A stretch of 64,000 nt of DNA from Spodoptera frugiperda (taxonomy: Eukaryota; Arthropoda; Insecta; Lepidoptera; Noctuidae), in NCBI RefSeq assembly GCF_023101765.2, contig NC_064224.1:7086103-7150102 (forward strand). The letters run 5' to 3'. Shown here piece by piece: positions 59,901 through 64,000 of the stretch. The position numbers were made by a program, and so were the translations under genes. Numbering within the stretch: the stretch's first letter is position 1; each line of letters opens with the position of its first letter. Under the pieces are notes generated by a model that searched no databases, had not been told where the DNA came from, and worked only from the letters and a program-made list of their open reading frames with translations.

Positions 59901-62900
59901 CGCCAGTTCCTCGGGCAGCTCGAGGTCCTCGTCGCCGACGTCCCAGCCGCCGTCATCGCACGCGTCTTCCATCACTTCCTCGCCTTCGTCGCCCTCACCC
60001 TGGGTATAATAGTGGTTTCATCAATAAAACTATTTAGTATTTAGATATCAGTATCTATTTTAGTTTTAATTTGTTTTGTCAGTTATTTTTTTATTACAGT
60101 ACATAGACTATGCAGTCCCATGCTATAACAATAATGTGACTGCATGGTGGAAAATAGAGGGACGTAGATTGTAACGTCCCGCGTTCCCCGTAAAGAGTCA
60201 TGCATTATGTTAAAGGAAATCCAGTTATAACATCTCTTTGTATTTGCTTCATGATATTTAGTTAGTTGTAGTATTGTGAATAGACGTCGCGGCGAGACAA
60301 ACTAGACATGTATGACAAGGATTGGCCGCAAAAACCAGTGGCAGTGCAGGGAGACTTATATTCTACAGTGAGGAGATCACGTTTAAAAAACAGATATGTA
60401 TAGTAGTTACATACATCATTAGAACTTAAAACGGGTTATTTACCATGTTTATTAGTTTTTGTGAATTTCCGATAGAAATATCCCGTTTTAAGTTCTATTG
60501 ATATTTGTAGTGAGCATGTCAGTTTAAAAACGTGTATAGTGTTATAATTACTATTGTATGCATTGAAATTAATAGCATAGATACAGGCCACTCAGTATTT
60601 CCTTGTACTACATGTAATATGTTATCTGTGCAAATGAATAAAGTTAGTCTGTGTCAAACACTTCCTGGTATATAAATATAGTACCTTGTTGTCGTCGGCC
60701 AAGACGTCGTCGTCGTCCCCCCAGGCGCCGGCGGCCTCGAGCGGCTCGTCGGTGACGGCGGCCGACACGGCGCCCACGCTGCTCGTCTCGCCGCCCGCGC
60801 GGGCCGCGCCCGCTACCTCGAAGAAACTCCTGCAATACAACATGACATTCATTTATACATCTTTTTTTTTATTAATTCGTTTATTCACATAATACACACA
60901 TATAAAACTACATACAATAATCGCCAAACTGTGAGCCAGTTTGTTAGCGATAATGGCGCTCTTTAATTTACAATTCTTATTCTTATATCCTTTATATTAT
61001 TATGTACTTATCTACTTTAATACTGATAAAAGTTGCTACACTCTAGAGTTTTCTCCTGTGTAGAGGTTGTGTTTACAAACATACAAGTTCATATACACAT
61101 GACACCCAAACCCGAAATAACCATTTGTGGATCACACAAATAATTGTTCCATGTGGAAATCGGACCCACTACACGTTGCGCGGTAGTCGGTTGCTCAGCC
61201 ACCGCACCAATCGTGCAGTCGAAATCCATAATTTGTAATATTTTCAACACCAATTTGTCTTCTCGCGGGAGTAAGATATGAATTATGAACTAAACTCAAT
61301 TATTGACACTGGCAGAGAGGTTTGAATACATCATACAATTTGTAAGTATATTTTGAACTACAGAAAGAAATATTAGCTTTACAGAATCAGTCATAATTAA
61401 ACCTAGGGCCTAAGTAAAACTAGTCTGGTTTAAGGAAGTATGAACTCACTTCGACACTGCCAATAATGGCCAGTTGGGTTGGGCGCTTTGCACTGGTAGT
61501 GGTGGTCTAAGTAGCTGTGCATCGGGGTTCGGTTCCGGGATGGGCAAATTGGCTGCTTCCAACATAGCCTTCAACTGTTCAGCTTCTTCAAGCTGTTTGT
61601 GGTTGATTGCTGTTAGGTAGGCTAGAGAGATCTGGAAGAAAAAAACATAGTTTGAGCATTAATCACCACACTTGCTCAATGCGGGTTGGCGATTTCCAAC
61701 TTATAAATTAGAAATTATAAAAGCCTAGGGTTCCTCATGAAGTTTTCCTTCACTGTTAGTCAGTGGTGTCTAAATATGCTTAGAAAGTACATATAACTCG
61801 GAAAAATTCACATTGGTACTTTGCTGTTGGTAGGTTTCGATCTCACACCCTCATGCATGAGAAGCGGGCGTCTTAAGCCTCCATGACATGTAAAATACAT
61901 ATACTAAATATACTAAAGATTCAAGTTTTTTTTAACATTGCCAACTGGCATTTTCTCCTGTGTCGTAGATGCGTTTAAAAACATACAAGTTTACATACAC
62001 AATACACATAACACCCAGATCTGAAACAACAATTTGTGTATCACACAAAGAGTTGCTCCGTACGGGAATCGAATCAGCTACCGGATGCGCGGCAGCCAGT
62101 TGCCCAGCCACCGCACCAACCGTGCAGTCGAAAAAGTAGTGAATGCTCACCTGTCCAGCATTCTTCAACAGCCTGATAGTCTCCCGGGTGTCTCCGAGCA
62201 GTAGTGCACCTTGGAACTGTGCCGACACGTCCTTGCGTATCTCTGCGATCTTCATCATCTTGCGCAACTTGTCCAGGTTGCCGGTGATCAGGTACAGGAA
62301 GGACAGCTTGTCGAAGTTCTTCGTACGTTGGTAGCACATTTCTACAATCTGTTTGTGGATTAAAGTTAAGAATTGTTAAATAGAAACATGTGATTGAAAT
62401 ACATATAATTATATTTTTATCTTATTACTTATTAGAAGTATGTCTGAACGTGTTAATCTCTGAAACTACTGGTCTCACTGAATTGAATAATTATTTTTGT
62501 GTTGAATAGTCTTATTTATCGAGGAAGGTTACATGTTATAAAACGTTACGCTATAATCAATAAGAGCCGAGTAGGACGAATAAAACCGCGCGAAAGCTGT
62601 TACGAGACTCACGTAATAGAGGAGAATAGAGGATATTTGTTTGAGAAATGTAACCCCCACTAGTATTTTCTTGGAGTCGGAAATATGTTTACGAACACAG
62701 AAATTCATTCAGTAAACCTGTTGTCAATAATTGGGAATAGGGAGTGAACCTATAGCCTTACACAGGGAATATAGTGTGGACCCTGGCATACAGTGTCCGT
62801 AGAGGGACGGAGCTATGTAGGTTGTATAGCTCCGTCCCTCTTGCACTGCTCAGTGATCGACCATTCTGACACGATTGTAATAGCAGACTAAGGCCCCAGG

Positions 62901-63862
62901 TGTGTACCTGATGGTTCCCGGTGGCGAGCGCGGCGTGCGCCAGCTTGGTCCATGCGGCGGGCTCGTCGAGGCTCTTGGCGGCGTCCAGCGCCACGTCGAT
63001 GTTCCCGCACTGCAGCGCCAGCGACAGCCGCGTGCGCGCGTCCTTCACGAAGTGCAGCGCCACCTCCGGGTAGCCTAAGGGGGAGGAGACGTACACTTAT
63101 ATTGTAGTTACTATACATCATCAATAACCTGTAAGTGACCACTACTGACCAAAGGTCTCTTCTCACACGAAGGTATGAGCAATGTATTATTGCTCAAACC
63201 TTCGTCGTTTTACCCAATTTAGGAATCGAAATAGAGCCGACTAGCAAATATACTTGGGCCCACCAAACGTTACCTACACTTCAATTGTTTTAAGTCAGAA
63301 TTTAATTAAAACATTCCAAGACATTTTCCAAGGGGCGCAAACTGAAAATCGGTGTTAGGTGCTAAATGCGCCTAGCTTATGCTGAGTAGGCGACCTATGT
63401 AGTATTTATTTATTTATTTATTGGTGGCAACTATTAATTAGCTACTTTATGAAAAGCACTAAAATTAGCGTAGGCATAAATATCAACTAGGTGGCAAACT
63501 AGGTTTGCCACCTAGTTGATATTTACCATAAATGATATTTATCATATATCATTTATCAATAAATGAAAACAAATTAAATCAACTAGATGGCAACGTGCCT
63601 ACGCTAATTCTAGTGCTTTTTATAAAGTTATATATAATATATAATTATATATAATACTAATTAATAATTGCCACCAATTGATGTTATTCCTACTTTTACT
63701 TTATTCTTCTTATATTATTGTACTACTGTGTTTTTATTAATGTTTATGTGGTACGAACCTTTCTCCTGCAGGTATGCGATGATGCTCTGTCCGACGAGCT
63801 TGGCAGTGCGCACCATGTGTAGCACCTGGTCGTACTGGCGGGTCACTAGCGCTAACTTGAAC
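56998..63862 (-). CDS. COPA: Coatomer subunit alpha (COPI), C-terminal 630 residues
   Basis: Ten minus-strand exons: 63759-63862, 62908-63074, 62151-62348, 61450-61631, 60685-60829, 59891-59999, 59248-59380, 58734-58909, 57906-58121 and 56998-57461. They join without a frameshift to a TAA stop. The first part (VGQSIIAYLQEKGYPEVALH, MCYQRTKNFDKLSFLYLITG) is the helical region after the WD40 propellers. It is followed by an acidic linker with GGWDVGDEDLELPEEL, and then the COPI C-terminal domain that binds epsilon-COP (AAYFTHCKLQPVHQILTL, FARRLLELGP, GKDVIGLRI). Alpha-COP is a coat subunit of Golgi-to-ER vesicles, and the full protein is about 1,230 residues. The WD40 half, with the cargo-binding propellers, lies beyond the window. 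The last domain carries two CxxC pairs (about 57065-57125). Confidence 0.95.
57650..57727 (-). mobile_element. LINE tail fragment in a coatomer intron
   Basis: ACTCAAAGTTAAAACAATTA followed by TTAGGTATTTTTGAAACGTC matches the other two tails in part. Confidence 0.4.
58364..58543 (+). mobile_element. Non-autonomous Helitron in a coatomer intron
   Basis: It starts A|TCACTACATAG and ends with CCCATGCGAAGCTGGGGCGG, GTCG, CTAG|T. This is a sister copy of 52446-52641 with a short internal deletion. Confidence 0.8.
58919..59049. repeat. Three adjacent near-perfect palindromes in a coatomer intron
   Basis: Arms: 10 bp around 3 bp (58919-58941), 26 bp around 1 bp (58942-58994) and 20 bp around 1 bp (59009-59049). 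The third opens an element that continues to about 59150 and recurs inverted at 60420-60505. Confidence 0.9.
59766..59833. repeat. Inverted repeat with 26-bp arms in a coatomer intron
   Basis: AGAGCGCGTTCGGCGCTCTG (then ATTGGT) pairs with ACCAATCACAGCGCCGAACG (then CGCTCT), with one mismatch and a 16-bp loop. Confidence 0.85.
60420..60510. repeat. Inverted-repeat element sharing sequence with 59060-59150
   Basis: AGAACTTAAAACGGGTTATT and AATATCCCGTTTTAAGTTCT are mirror arms. The interior TTTACCATGTTTATT and GAATTTCCGATA are also found, reversed, at 59060-59140. Confidence 0.7.
61062..61222 (-). repeat. SINE family B in a coatomer intron
   Basis: Body and head are recognisable, but the B box is mutated (GGAAATCGGACCCAC on the plus strand). 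Confidence 0.75.
61953..62133 (-). repeat. SINE family B next to a coatomer exon
   Basis: A full copy lies on the same strand as the coatomer gene. Its 5' edge is 17 bp after the donor of exon 62151-62348. Confidence 0.8.
62427..62605 (+). mobile_element. Helitron-like repeat in a coatomer intron
   Basis: It shares TTGTGTTGAATAGT and TTATCGAGGAAGG with 53986-54213. The terminal CTAG is lost. Confidence 0.5.
62801..62841. repeat. Perfect hairpin with 16-bp arms in a coatomer intron
   Basis: AGAGGGACGGAGCTAT and ATAGCTCCGTCCCTCT flank a 9-bp loop. Confidence 0.85.
63421..63677. mobile_element. MITE with nested palindromes in a coatomer intron
   Basis: The end TTGGTGGCAACTATTAATTA pairs with TAATTAATAATTGCCACCAA, with one mismatch in 21 bp. 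Inner arms AAAAGCACTAAAATTAGCGT (63452) and ACGCTAATTCTAGTGCTTTT (63601) also pair. A perfect 22-bp-arm hairpin sits at 63478-63524. Confidence 0.8.
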
Positions 63863-64000
63863 CTGGAATATAACCATACGTCTTATTATTACTTATCTTT
63901 AAATCAACCTATGATTGGATGGAAAAAAGTAGAGGTATAATGGCAAATGGCAGAATAGGTGTGCGAGAGCGAGTGCTCTCGTATTAATTAATTATATCAT

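Noticed and set aside
1..64000. CRISPR arrays, operons, phage or bacterial islands
   Set aside because: No spaced direct-repeat array, no polycistronic coding and no bacterial-type genes; the content is fully that of an insect chromosome.

Overview
The window is insect nuclear DNA, almost certainly from a moth, and the repeat content points to Noctuidae or a near relative. It is AT-rich, its genes have introns, and its short retroelements and Helitrons are of types I associate with Lepidoptera. There is no bacterial-type organisation: no operons, ribosome binding sites, CRISPR or rRNA, and I see no convincing real tRNA gene.

Three cellular genes can be read through their splice sites. (1) A slouch/NK1-class homeobox gene lies on the minus strand: exons 32838-33132, 17390-17712 and 16788-17036, together 288 codons plus a stop. 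Its first intron is 15.1 kb and carries a same-strand non-LTR retrotransposon with an uninterrupted 958-residue ORF2. (2) A Tret1-like sugar transporter lies on the plus strand: ten exons from 50456 to 56842, 451 residues, with the first coding exon not located. (3) The C-terminal 630 residues of coatomer alpha lie on the minus strand: ten exons from 63862 down to 56998, with the rest of the gene beyond the right edge. For all three, the summed exon lengths keep one open frame. The transporter and coatomer genes meet tail to tail, with 155 bp between stop codons. They are an ordinary housekeeping/physiology pair and show no functional link to the homeobox gene.

Layout: 1-16.7 kb is gene-poor, with SINEs, a relic LTR with a doubled primer-binding site, and inverted-repeat elements. 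16.8-33.1 kb is the slouch transcription unit, with a CpG-rich block just upstream (33.2-33.85 kb). 34-50 kb is intergenic and rich in SINEs, Helitrons and MITEs, including a 131-bp element with perfect 21-bp inverted ends and a TTA duplication. 50.4-64 kb is the transporter/coatomer pair, with introns full of recent insertions, several within about 10-30 bp of splice sites.

I see no new enzymatic or defence system. The most noteworthy items are a 94-bp tandem duplication that copies the exon 2 splice donor of the transporter, its altered sugar-contact motif, three back-to-back palindromes in a coatomer intron, a 13-copy A-tailed repeat of unknown class, the doubled primer-binding site, and a conserved coding-looking 38-bp block found twice in opposite orientations.
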